Source: Gigantopelta aegis
Taxonomy: Eukaryota > Mollusca > Gastropoda > Neomphalida > Peltospiridae
Assembly (NCBI RefSeq): GCF_016097555.1
Contig: NC_054704.1
Coordinates: forward strand, 41,562,751 to 41,626,750
Direction: 5' to 3'
DNA: 64,000 nucleotides
How positions within the stretch are numbered: position 1 is the first letter of the stretch; each line of letters opens with the position of its first letter. Position numbers and translations under genes: made by a program. Below, one piece after another: positions 34,101 through 46,120 of this stretch. The notes under the pieces were generated by a model. The model had not been told where the DNA came from and made no database searches. It was given only the letters and a program-made list of their open reading frames with translations.

Positions 34101-37100
34101 ATGGAATGTGTCTGGTTGTAATTCTTTTGACAGTGTTTACCGAATGACATGGAATGTGTCTGGTTGTAATTCCTTTGACTTCTGCTGTTTGAGTTTCTCG
34201 AACTGACTGACTAGTTGCTGACACGTCTGCTTCATGTTGTCATGGTAAGCGATCACCCGTGACTGATAGAAATCATGTAGACAGGTCACACTACCAATCC
34301 CCATTTCACTGAACACCTGCTCAATGATATCCTGAAATTACAACCAAAATAAAATAAGTCTGTTTTGTTTAATGACAACACTACAACACATTGATATTTA
34401 TTAATCATCGGATATTGGATGTCAAACATTTGGTAATTTTTACATATAGTCTAAGAGAGAAAACCTCTTACATTTTTTCCATTAGTAGGAAGGGTTTCAT
34501 TTATATAAACTATCCCACAGACAGGATAGTACACACCACAGCCTATAATATGTAAGTCATGGTGCATTGGCTGGAACGAGAAATAGTCTTAGTTTGGCTG
34601 CTCATCAGGAGAGTACTTTACCACTAAGCTATGGCCCACTACCCATAGGCAAAACAGTTAAAACTCTTTTCATGTTTTATGTTTTTTTCTGTAATACATG
34701 TCTCAATTAAACTGTATGTATTAATTAGTGGCCTATTGGTAAATATTTAGGCTTGATCGTATGGACATTTAACACAAGTAAACTGAAAACAATACATTTG
34801 GTGAAAAAAGTAAATTGATCACCTGTTTTTTTAAACCAAAGCTTTTAGCATTGTGTTATATCAATTTCTTAAATTCTGTTATTTTACACACATTATTATC
34901 TAGCAATATTCAGAATCTCCAACAACTCCAGGATATAACATGATATCCACATAAATTTCATGTCAAATTTGATTAATACACGCAAAATCCCCACTTTGAT
35001 ATGATACCAATGTAATTATATACATGTGTATCAGAATTGTACAGTAATAAGAGGAGTGGAAATAATATTGGACATTCAATAAGGAACATTTTGCTGGTTT
35101 TTGAAAGGTATGAGATACTGAGACATTTCATCAAAGAACAGGGACATGGACAGTCATGAATACTCTACTCAATCATTAAAATCTCAGGGCTAGCTCTGGC
35201 ACTCGCCAAATTCGCTAATTGCAGATTTTATAAACAATTGGCGAATTTTATTTTTATTTGGCGAAACAATTTCATGTAATAATTGATATTTTGTTAGAAA
35301 ATGACTGGGTTTCTGCAATTTTTGACATTGACATAATGTTTTTAACATGCTCCTATACCACTAAGGTTTCGAGCATGACCACCCCGGGTTCGGCCTCTGG
35401 GTTTCTGCAATTTTTTGAAGTTTAATAGATGATTTGGCAAAATATTCTGCTCACCCAGAGCTAGCCCTGAAATCTTGAATTCAAAAAACATCCGAGGACT
35501 TTAATTTCTGTAATATAAATCATACACCACAAGAGATATGTCTTAAATACATATAATACTATTTTGTTATAAATGCTACACTATTCACACAGTGTGTAAA
35601 ATGGTTCATACTTCCATTCAGGCCCTAATCTAGAATTTAAAAAGTAGGAGAAGTGACTTGGCGACACGGTGTTATGTGAGCTGTGACACAACACAAGTCA
35701 GTGTCTTAACATCCAATTTTATTTTTGAAATTGGATTAGGACTAGACTATTACGTGGACTTTGACTTCTCAGTACTGCTAACAACTTGGCGACTTTCAGT
35801 GAAAAAAACCTTCAATTTGCCAGCTAGAATTGGGCCTGATTCCATTAAAGTAAAAATGATCTCATTCCGTTCTTAAGTAACATACTGGGAAACCTGAGGT
35901 TGAGTTCAAGGCAGCACTGTCGGCAGCTGATCTCAAGTGTTTGGTGATTTGTAGGAAGTACTCATGAGTAATGTCCGTCATCGTCTCCAACAGGGATTCT
36001 CCAGAGTCTGTACAAAGTTAATAAAAGATCTTTTAAAATAACAATAATAATAATGACAACACACAAGTACAAAATTTAATACAGTCAAATTCATTTGAAG
36101 AATTTGTGCCTAAAGAAAGAAAGAAATGTTTTATTTAACGACGCACTCAACACATTTTATTTACAGTTATATGGCAACAGACATGTGGTTAAGGACATTG
36201 AGAGAGGAAACCCGCCGTCGCCACTTCATGGGCTACACTTTTCGATTAGCAGCAAGGGATCTTTTATATGCACCATCCCATATGCAGGATAGTACATACC
36301 ACAGCCTTTGTTACACCAGTTGTGGAGCACTGGCTGGAACGAAATTTGTGCCTAAGGTTAATGGGTAAAAGGTTTGATTACCTCCTGGTTAGTGACCCCA
36401 GTGAGTTATTTCTCATTAATGTTAGAAGCTGATGTTTATAATATTTGTAAACACATTAATTTAACTGTAGGATACGTTCGAGTTGATTTCTTAAACATTT
36501 CATATGGAGGGAACAGCAACAAAATGCTGAGACACTGTTTTAGACTGTACCATCTGTCCTGTGAAGAGAGGTGATGCAGCAAGAACAGGAAGAAAGGAAG
36601 GAAATAGTTTATTTAACGACGCACTAAACACATTTTATTTATGGTTATATGGTGTCGGACATATGGTTCAGGTCCACACAGATATTGAGGGAGGAAACCT
36701 GCTGTCGCCACTTCATGGGCTACTCTTTTCGATTAGCAGCAAGGGATCTTTTATATGCACCATCCCATAGACAGGATAGCACATACCATGGCCTTTGATG
36801 TACCAGTCGTGGTGCACTGGCTGGAGCAAGAAATAGTGACATCATAATCTTGAAAACATCACCATGACAACCAAGACTTGTACATCTCTATCATTTTATA
36901 AATGCAATGATTGTGACATTTATTTTGTTTTCCGATAGCTGCAGCTTCTGCGCAAGAGTGTGAAAAGGTTAGGATTTTCCTAGTGGGACGTAACACTTTG
37001 AGATATGTACCAAAATATCTTTAACCATGTTGGTAATAATAGCTGCTTAATGTATGATTTATGTTCTCTTCAACTTTCTTCCAGTGGACAGTACTTACTG

Positions 37101-40100
37101 TCAAAACCAGCATGGGCAAATAAGGCAGCAACTGATCTCCGAAGCAGCTTTCTATTTGCAACCTCATCTATCTTCGGAGGAGGCTCACCAATACCTTGAA
37201 CAAATTTGCTAAAACAAAAACATACAACTGCAACAGAATAGAATAAATACATACATGCTTTAACTGTTATTATCAAATTTATTACTATTACACAGGCCCT
37301 AATCTAGAATTTAAAAAGTAGAAAAAAATTACTTCTCTATTCCCAGTAGAAAGGGGAGAAGTTTGATTAAACTAGGCGAAGTGAACTTTTATCGGTACAT
37401 TTCCAACCCCTGCAAAAAATTGTGTCAATTGTAATTTTACCGTTAACATGTTTGCAACTGAATTGTAAGTAAATCTGAATCTAATTTACAAATAACAATC
37501 TAAAGCATTTCACCTCTAGACATTTTATTAAATGGCATCTCTCAAATATATCTCCATAAAAATAGAGATATTAAACAGAAAAAGAATAAAATAAAGCACA
37601 ATATATTTAATATTAAGACCTTTTTTTTCTTCTTTCATTTGATTATCAATGAATAAAAAGTGACTAGAGCATGTAGAAGAAAGTGTTTCTTCTCATTATT
37701 CTATTTTGATTACGGTACTTTCTTGAACAAATTATTTTTTTAAACATATTCTGTTATCAACATGCAAAGATACTGTTAGAAAAACTACTTTTAACTGAAC
37801 TTACTTTTCAAACTCGGGTGGCAAAAATGGAATGGGCTTTGGTATCTGGTGTTTAAGTTCTGCACCAGTGAATTCAGGTATCGGTGGAGCTGATGGAAAT
37901 GATACATCAATGTCACTATTTTTCTGAAACACAAACATAACAACCACATATAAATAAATAAATAATATTACTATCTGTAAAAAAAACCTGCACCATAATG
38001 TACATACATGTATAGATCTGTACTTGTACTCAAGATCCTTATATATTGTCATTAGACAAAGAGTTTACAATTAGAAAAACAGAGACAGGTGATAAAGACA
38101 GCAGAGACTACATATCTATAGTCCTTTCCATAGGGAAGGAAGGAATTGTTTTACTTAACAATGCACTCAACACATTTTATTTACGGTTATATGGCATTGG
38201 ACATATGGTTAAGGACCACACAGATATTGAGAAAAGAAACCCACTGTCTCCACTTCATGGGTTACTCTTTTCGATTAGCAGCAAGGCATCTTTTATATGC
38301 ACTATCTCACAGACAGGATAACACATACCACAGCCTTTGATATACCAGTCATGGTGCACTGGCTGTGGCGAGAAATAGCCCAATGGGTCCACCAATGGGG
38401 ATTGATCTCAGACTGACCACGCATCAAGTGAATGCTTTACCACTGGGCTACTCCCGCTCATTCCTACAGGGAATGCCCTTTTTCATATTATGGAATTAAA
38501 TTCCAGGAAATTACTACAATTGGAGACAAACATAGCATATTTTTGTTATTTCCAAAACACTTTACTTTTATTCGTAAGTCAAACCAAACTGAAATTATTT
38601 ACAAACAAAAAAAGTGAATTAAGGATGGACGGGCTGTAGGTAGTATAGTGGTTAAGCCATCACTTAAGGTAGTACTAGACCAAATAACTTCCGGCTGGGT
38701 CAAAGTTCGAGGTGCACCGAACTTTTGATAGAGAAGTGAACACCACAAGTCCTGTGATTGGTTATAAATGTGAGTGTGTTGGTTGTAACAAATAATAGTT
38801 TTATCTGGGTTAAAAAAAAATGCCATTTTATTTCATCTAGTACCAATGTGTCAAGTAGCCTTGTGCTTGAAACATGTATGGGGTACCTGTAAAAAAAAGT
38901 ACTCGAATTTTGTGCGGAACTAGGGTAGTCATAGACGCTACCCGTTATCTCAGAAATGAGCAGCTTGACCCCCATTTTTTTCTGATTCACTTTAAGTGTG
39001 AGGGGTGGTAGTATTTATATCCGTGGCGTTTATGTCGGTTGATACGTTGCAGGTAGGAGTTTTAGCCACATATGTTACTATTGTCGTCTATGGGATTTGA
39101 TTTGGTAGTATACACCCTTAAGGCTGGTAGGCACTGGGTTCGCACTCCAGTACTGGCTTGCATCTAGAGAGAGTGAGTAGGTGTAAGGCCACTACACTGA
39201 GTCTCTTTCTCACCAACCACTAATCCTCTGTTCTGGACACAGTCCAGATAGCTGAGGTGTGTGCCTACGAGAGTGTGCTTGAACCTTAATTGGGTATAAA
39301 CTCGATAATAAGTATAAAGACAAATATCTTCAAGTTGTCAATTCTTACATTTTCCAGCTGCTGCTGCTGTACAGAATTAATAAGCTGTCTCATCTTTTTG
39401 GTATGTTGGATCAGTCGAATTGTGTGAAGAGTGATGGGATCGATCTGGAAATGTTCAGATGGAAGATGCCTGAAATCAAAACCAGATTAACATTGCATGT
39501 ACATTGTAATACATAATCATTGTTCGTAACTAAAAATGTGGGATGGAGCTCAGTGGTACAGCACTTGCCCGATGTGTCATAGACTGTTGTTCTCATCATT
39601 TTCTTTCAGTGAATCAACTGAGTATGCTTGTCAAACAAAAAGAAGCCAGAAACCAACAAGAAAGGTGAATGATCACTCCTGCTCCACTCCACTTTCACCT
39701 GGAACATTTTAGGAGAGTGGCAAATTGATCGCATGGTAATAAATTGTTTTTATAAATTTTATTTCAAACCTTGTGTGATTGCTCACCGAGCACCATTTCA
39801 GGAGAGTGATCTTCAGCTCATGGTAAGGACTGATATTTTATAAATTATATTAATAATTAGTTACGTTGTTTAGGAAGGTGTATATAGCAGGGAACATTTT
39901 GTTCAGTATTGTGTTGCTATTTGCTACACAAGTTTCAGAGATTGCAACACAAATTTAAAACACTAAACAGTAGTTGCAGGGCTAGCTCTGGCAGTTGCCA
40001 AGTTCGCCAATTGATAATTTTCAAAGCAATTAGTGAATTATATTTTCATTTGGCAAAATACATTTGATGTAATAATTATTATATTATATTAGAAAATAAC

Positions 40101-41568
40101 TGGGTGTTTGTAATTTTTTAAGTTTAAATAGATGATTTGGTTAATATTTTGCTCACCCAGAGCTAGCCCCGAGTTGCTAATCAATTTTCAATTGACTAGA
40201 AATATTGCTAATCAAAATTTTGAGAACAAAAAGTTCCCTGCATAACATAGTTGTCTACTTGGAATAAGCAGCTTCGTGTACTTTGAAACATAATGAATAC
40301 CCTGATTAGGCTGTTTTCTTTTTATCAAACAAGTCTTTTGCCATAAGCAAAATTAATGCAAGTTGAAGATCAATCGAGATCCTAAAATGGCACTAGGAGG
40401 GCCATTACGTCGTTTCAAATAAAATTCATTGGAAATTTTTTAACAAGGTGATCAACTTGCTGCTCTCCTAAAACTTTCTAGGTGAGTGTGGAGGGGAGCA
40501 AACTATCACAATTACATATATATAATAATAATGTGTATCATTAATATTATGGTAGACACCCATTGATTTAAAATGTGCTGGGATGTTCAACAAGCAGACT
40601 ATTCTTTTGTTTGGAAATAATTCAAATAGATGTTTTTGTTATCCAATTACTCACAGATCCACACATTTTTATAACTTAGTGCTTACTAAAAGGAAATGTG
40701 CATTGTACAATAAAGGTGACATATATGTATAGAAGAAAATAAATGAAATGTTTCAATCTTTCAATATTACTTTCCTTTTAGTAATAGACCATTTACATTT
40801 CATTCCAGTGATTCAATGACGGGGGGGGGGGGGGGGGGGGGGGTTCCAGGCAGTAATCTTTGTAACAATTGATCATCTTTCTCCATTCAATTTATTCACA
40901 ATGCAGGGTTTCTATATTATAGTAGCCCCACTCCTATGGTTAGTGATAGCCCATGATGGGCTAGTAAATAACTACTACTAATTTCATGTCTGACAGTTAG
41001 TGAGAAAAAAGTTGTCAAATGCTACATTTAAGTATATTTTGTGATATATTCAATTATTACTATTAGTAAAATTGTATTTACTTAAATTAAAGTACCAGTC
41101 GGGATAGTGAATTTTTAATCGTGGCTAGTAAATTAACAAAATTACTGATCTCATGGCTAATGGATTTTATAAAAAATTCCAAAAGCTCTGATAATGTCAC
41201 CTCTCCACCCACATTTTATTTTTATAAATATAGGCCTACTAATGCGGGTTCACCCCGTCCATTGCCAAATTCGCCATTTGCTAATTTTGATATAAAGTGG
41301 CTATACAACATCTAGTATTTGGTTAACAACTTTGCCTTTGGTTAATATGATTATGAAATTTGGCTAAAACAAAACATTTTGCAGTATTAGCCCTAACTAT
41401 ACTAGTCTATTACTCATTAGTTGGTGGATAATGTCGACTGGAGGGCTGGTGAAGTCGTGGCCCCTCAACCTCCATGGGCCTTGGTCTCACTAACTGTTCT
41501 CTTTCTACTGCAACTAATCCTGAATCTGTTTCTGGAACTGCAGGAATTTCACCCCACAAAACACTCAT
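31135..41568 (-). CDS. SUPT7L: SUPT7L, STAGA/SAGA complex 65-kDa subunit gamma
   Basis: A nuclear subunit of the SAGA/STAGA histone acetyltransferase coactivator; the family uses a histone fold to pair with a partner subunit. Exons on the minus strand: 41568-41414, 39469-39349, 37923-37805, 37208-37099, 36007-35886, 34331-34141, 32342-32263, 31995-31887 and 31372-31135. All junctions have AG/GT and matching phases, giving 414 codons, close to vertebrate SUPT7L (about 414 aa). Matches to the vertebrate protein as recalled: WGEIP near the N-terminus (residues 5-9), LHQPS, ITLHTIRLIQH, the histone fold at about 147-200 (LLRRSVAALFAHAGFD then LLETMTDITHEYF), EQVFSEMGIGSV, IKEEP (about 274) and a basic end NPKKR. 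The start is the ATG four codons before WGEIP. The last dozen codons fall in repeat DNA, so the true end may be a further small exon after a GT next to KKR. Introns hold SINEs, MITEs and a splice-donor satellite. Confidence 0.9.
32698..34180 (-). repeat. 48-bp tandem array derived from the SUPT7L exon 6 / intron 6 boundary
   Basis: 31 head-to-tail units, 48 bp each with three of 49. The last unit on the plus strand (34141-34180) is the coding 3' end of exon 6 (ELQPDTFHVI). The 9-base spacer of each unit is the first bases of the intron (minus strand gtaaacact). So each unit repeats about 39 exon bases plus a donor. A GT is kept at 28 of the 31 unit junctions: about 21 as gtaaac/gtaaaa and 7 as gttaaa. 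Units 3-9 and 16-22 match in order, showing later block duplication of 13 units. The minus ORF of 277 codons here is another frame of the repeat, not a gene. Confidence 0.9.
34361..34646 (-). mobile_element. SINE, near full length (minus)
   Basis: 'tgttttgtttaatgacaaca' tail, 'cggatattggatgtc', 'cccacagacaggatagtaca', head 'taccactaagctatggccca'. In SUPT7L intron 5. Confidence 0.8.
35186..35468. mobile_element. MITE with 14-bp terminal inverted repeats, copy 1
   Basis: Ends are 'agggctagctctgg' and 'ccagagctagccct', perfect inverted copies. The body is AT-rich with 'ttggcgaa' motifs. An extra stretch of about 80 bp, flanked by direct copies of 'ctgggtttctgcaattttt', sits inside. SUPT7L intron 5. 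Confidence 0.8.
36101..36357 (-). mobile_element. 5'-truncated SINE with target-site duplication (minus)
   Basis: SINE body from 'gttttatttaacgacgcact' to 'gtggagcactggctgg'; the tRNA-like head is missing. 'aatttgtgcctaa' flanks it on both sides (36101 and 36343), a target-site duplication typical of LINE-mobilised insertion. SUPT7L intron 4. Confidence 0.85.
36583..36838 (-). mobile_element. 5'-truncated SINE (minus)
   Basis: Same subfamily as 36101-36357 ('tttatttaacgacgcactaa', 'cgccacttcatgggctactc', 'gtggtgcactggctggagca'). SUPT7L intron 4. Confidence 0.8.
38137..38455 (-). mobile_element. SINE, near full length (minus)
   Basis: From 'ttacttaacaatgcactcaa' to the head 'ccactgggctactcccgctc', with 'cacagatattgag' in common with 36583-36838. 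SUPT7L intron 2. Confidence 0.8.
38640..39300 (+). repeat. Composite repeat: tRNA-like SINE head and tail split by another repeat
   Basis: A head 'gtatagtggttaagccatca' (38640-38665) and a continuation 'gctggtaggcactgggttcg' (about 39122) with a B-box-like site look like one SINE. They are split by a block of about 450 bp that also occurs at 30060-31170. The end 'cttgaaccttaattgggta' matches, reversed, the tandem repeat near 13.7 kb. Confidence 0.55.
39978..40170. mobile_element. MITE with 14-bp terminal inverted repeats, copy 2
   Basis: Same family as 35186-35468: 'agggctagctctgg' at the left, 'ccagagctagcccc' at the right, and a shared core ('gatgatttgg', 'tgctcacccagagc'). A degraded relative may lie at about 41230-41350. 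A poly-G run of 23 follows at 40821-40843. Confidence 0.75.
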
Positions 41569-42757
41569 GTTTATATATTTCGTTAAAAATTGAACACCAC
41601 TATAATATACAAAATGATTTAATTTTCAAAGGTATTTTAAAAACTGAATAGGGGTTGGGGTGGCAGCTTTCTAGTTCTTGAGTAGTATCAACTATAAATC
41701 AAAATGTAAACAATTCGCAAATTCTATCTGATATGGACGCTGACATATTGGATATACCGCACAAAATATTTTGTCGTATTTTTATTTATCTATATTATTA
41801 AATAATTTGTATTTATATTATTTTATAATTTATACTTCGGTATTACAACTTATAACAAGATAGTTATATATTTTTTGTAATGACTTACGAATATATTATA
41901 TGCCCTCAAAAGTAAAACTGTCCCGGTGACGTTTTTTGTAGTCATGGTTGCAGAATACAATGGTGTAATGGCTGCCAAAGAAAGATTAGGAAGATACTGA
42001 TTAATTTGAGCACGCAGTACGTAAAACACAAATAACCAAATGGGCGGACCTGTTGTATCATATAGTTTGACAATATAAACCATCTATTTTAGGTAGTTTG
42101 AGTCGTGTGTATCTTCTTAGCGCACACTACTAAACGAAGAATTAATTGTATTCAAGAATATCCCATTTTCGTAGTCGTTAGTTTTTGTGGAACATTACCA
42201 TTGCAGTGATCACAGCAAGTATTCCAAATTCAGTTTATATAAATAATTTTTTCATTGACATGTGCTGTTTACAGAAAATTAAGACTACTAGGATGAGAAA
42301 AATAATTTAGAGTGAATAAAATATTAAGAATTTATTAAAGAAGTTTATAAGAAATGAAAATTGTTTAGGGTTTTAAATTTTGTTTTATTTTAAATGAATG
42401 CAACATTGAAATTATTTTTGAAATTATTATGAAATGGTATTTGTCCAAAGCAGTCACTAAATCCAAAATTACCACTGAACGGCAATCAATTCATACAGTG
42501 TAAAACCTAAATTAAAATACAACCGCGTCAGGTGTATCGGCGCATCCGGTGATTCAGCACACATGGTGTTTTGGTTTAAACAATATTTTATTTCCCAAAA
42601 CAACATACTGGGATTGGTCAACAGGCTTAGCCTATATTAAGACCTTGGTGTTTTGCTCAAGTATGCTTAGGAAGTTGTCATGTTGTCGGTGTTTTTAACA
42701 AATTAAAGTTCAGTTCCATTTTCAATGTTTAACTTTAATCAAGTATCAACATAGGTA
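41569..42757. other. Region upstream of SUPT7L, nothing specific recognised
   Basis: AT-rich; it presumably holds the SUPT7L promoter and 5' leader. No TATA-box arrangement or divergent gene could be supported. Confidence 0.35.
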
Positions 42758-42933
42758 TAATATCTGCCCGGTCCCCTCCATTATTATCTTTAGTTAGGGC
42801 TGAGGGTTAGGGTTAAGGTTAGGGTTTAGGGTTGGGATTGGGTTTGGGGTTGGTTTTGGGGTTGGGGCTAGGGTTAGGGTTGGACTTGGAGTTAAGGTTA
42901 GGGTTAGGGGAATGGGGGACCGGGCGGATATTT
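42758..42933. mobile_element. Small inverted-repeat element with a telomere-like core
   Basis: 'aatatctgcccggtcccctc' (about 42759) and 'gggggaccgggcggatattt' (about 42914-42932) are imperfect inverted copies. Between them, 42792-42910 is a degenerate run of GGGTTA-type repeats, the telomere repeat of molluscs. About 175 bp in all. Confidence 0.65.
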
Positions 42934-43124
42934 TTCCCCAGTTCGTAACCAATTAAATAATGTCATACATTACACCTAACATTAATATATTTTTTAAATA
43001 CACAATTATAATGTTATATTACAAACATATTGTAACATTTAGCAAAAAATGTGTTGTAATAATCACTCAGTATCTTTTATAAGCATTAAATGAGCAATTA
43101 TGTGCTGTGCATCACTGAAGCATG

Positions 43125-43195
43125 CCGTTTCGTAACCAAAAAGCATACCTTTTCGTAACAAAAAAGCATACCTGTTCGTAGCCAAAGAGCAATTC
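43125..43195. repeat. Short repeat array, left arm
   Basis: About three units of roughly 21 bp with 'aaagcataccttttcgtaac'. The same unit, reversed, forms the array at 43682-43810. Confidence 0.65.
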
Positions 43196-43681
43196 TTTTG
43201 TCATAAACCCATTTAATATTTGATTGTATTAACCCGTGTGTAATAACGGTATGCAAATTTCATGTCATATGCAAATTTAAAAGTTCATAATGCTACTTTC
43301 ACCTGTCAATAATTGAAGGACTCATTGCTAAATAGGGAATAAGTCACATTTTGAAAGTTTTGAGAAATATACCAACATATAAGTTTTTATTAATTTCACA
43401 TTTACCTTTACCATAAATACAATTGTATGAATATGCTGGGTTTCAATATTTCTATATATAATTATATAATTATGTTAATATTACTATGTTTGTAAATATT
43501 GTTATGTTTGTACATAAAAAAAATTTGTCATGTAAAAAGAAAAATGTTGTGTTTGAAATATATCAACAAATAAGCTGACTTCGCTTGACATGATTCTTCG
43601 TGACAATTTCTAATCGCTAATTATTAAAATGCAGTTGGCTTGGATTTTTGTTGTTTTATTTTTCATTAAATAACATGTACG

Positions 43682-43810
43682 AATGTGGGTACGAACTGGT
43701 ATGCCGATGTTCCTCTGGTTACGAACTGGTATGCCTTTGAGTACAAACTGGTATGCTTTTGGGTACGAACCGATATGGTACGAAACGGTATGGTTACGAA
43801 ACAACCTGAT
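43682..43810. repeat. Short repeat array, right arm (inverted)
   Basis: About five or six units like 'gttacgaactggtatgcctt', the reverse complement of the units at 43125-43195. The minus-strand frames read as a short KAYQFV-type peptide repeat, which looks incidental. Confidence 0.65.
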
Positions 43811-43899
43811 ACCACATATTTATTATTAAGGGTAGGCCTACAATTAATTTTTTTTGGAATTATCAATAATAATTATATCATAATTTCAAAATAAATAAT

Positions 43900-44141
43900 T
43901 CACCTGCTTTCGTATATATAAACACAAAGTAGGTCAGCATAATTCATATTAAGAATGTTAAAACCAGTCTAAAAACACCTTTCCCGCATTTTTAAAATTA
44001 TAGTAATTATTTTCTTTGGTTATTTTTATTTAAACTGAAAAAGAAAACACAGACAAATACAAACAAAACAAAAGTTTTACATCTTACTTGACAGTCATTC
44101 CAGTTCACAATTGTCACATTGTTACCAAAAAAATAAAAATA

Positions 44142-44172
<31 letters not shown>

Positions 44173-46120
44173 GCGAAATAAGATGCACATGTGTGCACAA
44201 TCTACCCTAAAAAAATATCCATGTAGGCATCTTAGCCATGCATGATAATGAACATGTATGCATCTGCAGTACTGTGACAGTCAAGAAAACGATTCCGAAA
44301 CTGATCACAAGATGGGTCATGTGTGATCATTCATTTTCATAGTAATATTTTTTAACAAGACAAAACAGAAAAGTACTAAAATATCCTGGGACAACAGTGT
44401 AGCGTTTATGGGCTACAAAGTGAGGTCATGGGCAGTTTATAAATAGCGGGGTCACCGATCCACATCTACTGCGCCGAAACAACGGACATGCAAATCGTTT
44501 TGAATACAAGGGGGTGTCTACATTTATGGGCAGTTTTAAAATGTTTATTTACTACAGACATAAAACAATTTGTAGTGTATCTCAGACTATGTACTGCTTC
44601 ATTGGTGAGAGACACATTTTATTAAGTATTTCACAGTTTTCACATAGAAAATGGTCTTTGAATGCTTAGGTGTGCCAATACACCAGACAGCACTGTATAT
44701 ACAATAAAAATTTACCTATTTTTGGTTAAAATGTACCAATTGTGCATTTATTGTAACTTATTTAAGAAACATATATATATATATGGGGTCAGTCACAAAT
44801 TGGTGCTTTTACTTTCAAAAATGAAAAGTCACAATTTGTTTTGTAAATTACTGAATAACTTGATAGAATAAACACCAGAGGATCATAAATCAATATTAGC
44901 AGCATTCTTCTTCCAAAATGTTAATTTTACAAATGAATAACAAAACATACATTATCAAAATATATTTTTGCCTGACAAAATATGAAAGGTTTTCTAGCAG
45001 TTGAGCTTCTTGCTTCTTTATATAATAGTTTTAAATAATAAATAATTAATTTATAAATATATTTAAAAAGCACACACAAAAAAAACACCATGCAAAATGA
45101 AGACTTTTAAAAGATGAATCTACAGATAGTTTCGATCCACAACACAATTTTTACTGTTAATAAAAGCATTCCTTTAAAACTTGATCTTGTATTAATACTA
45201 TAAAATTTGGAGCACACAAGTGATTTTATTACGTTATAGTGCTGATCTCAGTTATGGAACTAACAAACATTAAAACTGCAACAATATGTCTATTATAATG
45301 GAAACAGAAGAAAGTTGGAAAACTGAAGTGCAGTACTAAGTATTATTCCTGAAGTAATCAATAACAAACCAAAGTAAATTAAAATTGTAAGACAGGCAGA
45401 AAGGCATACCTTTGGTGTAGATCGAGAAGTCCATGTACTTCTTTTTTTTTTCTCCATCTCAGTACTATTTATTATTATATGTCACAAGTATTGAAGTCCA
45501 TGGACTTTTGTAAGACTGCTGTATTGCATTACCTATCAGTTTATGTCAAATGTACCTACTGCTGTTTTTAAAAATAATTCCACCAATTTTCTGTTTGAAA
45601 ATCAGCAGTCAAAGAAACAAAAAGACAAACATTTTAAGTAGAAATTCACCTTCTAAAACCACCAAAAAAAAATCACAGGACATTGTTCTGAAATATGTCT
45701 CACCAGTGTGCATACAATGGTAGAAATAACAACTATCAAATGATCCCACAATAATTTTATGTCAATCAGCTTAGGTTCGATTGATCTTGCATTCCTTTAT
45801 AGCAGGTTACAGTGATAAACTAAAACATGTTTATAATAACAGTGATGAACTAAAACATGTTGATAATAACAGTGATAATATTGCTAATAATAACGTTGAT
45901 AATAGTGCCCTCATATGACGTCTAATAAATAAAAGCATTAGAAAGATTTGTTTGTCAGAGAACCTTATTAACATTATCATGGGTGAAATGACTATTTTTA
46001 TAGTGTAAATTGCTGTTTAGTTACAGATCATGGGAATCTTGTGGATATTATTGTAAAACATAGCTCCTAAAGGTTGGTGACATCATTTTGAAACATTACC
46101 TAATAATGATTATAAATGTA
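43900..46120. other. Intergenic, no gene recognised
   Basis: AT-rich with an (ATA)n run (about 44145-44170) and a (TA)n run (about 44770). A tandem phrase 'gtgat(g)aactaaaacatgtt' occurs twice at about 45811-45865. The first exon of TTC29 could lie here or downstream but was not identified. Confidence 0.35.

Noticed and set aside
32641-34206. Plus-strand ORFs with MTWNVSGCNSFD repeats
   Set aside because: Other frames of the 48-bp array; no start context or homology.
33391-34224. 277-codon minus-strand ORF with a 16-residue peptide repeat
   Set aside because: A 48-bp unit without a stop in one frame gives a long ORF by chance; the spliced SUPT7L frame is a different one.
41850-42083. 77-codon minus-strand ORF upstream of SUPT7L
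   Set aside because: Considered as an N-terminal extension of SUPT7L; the family start is already found in the exon at 41414-41568.
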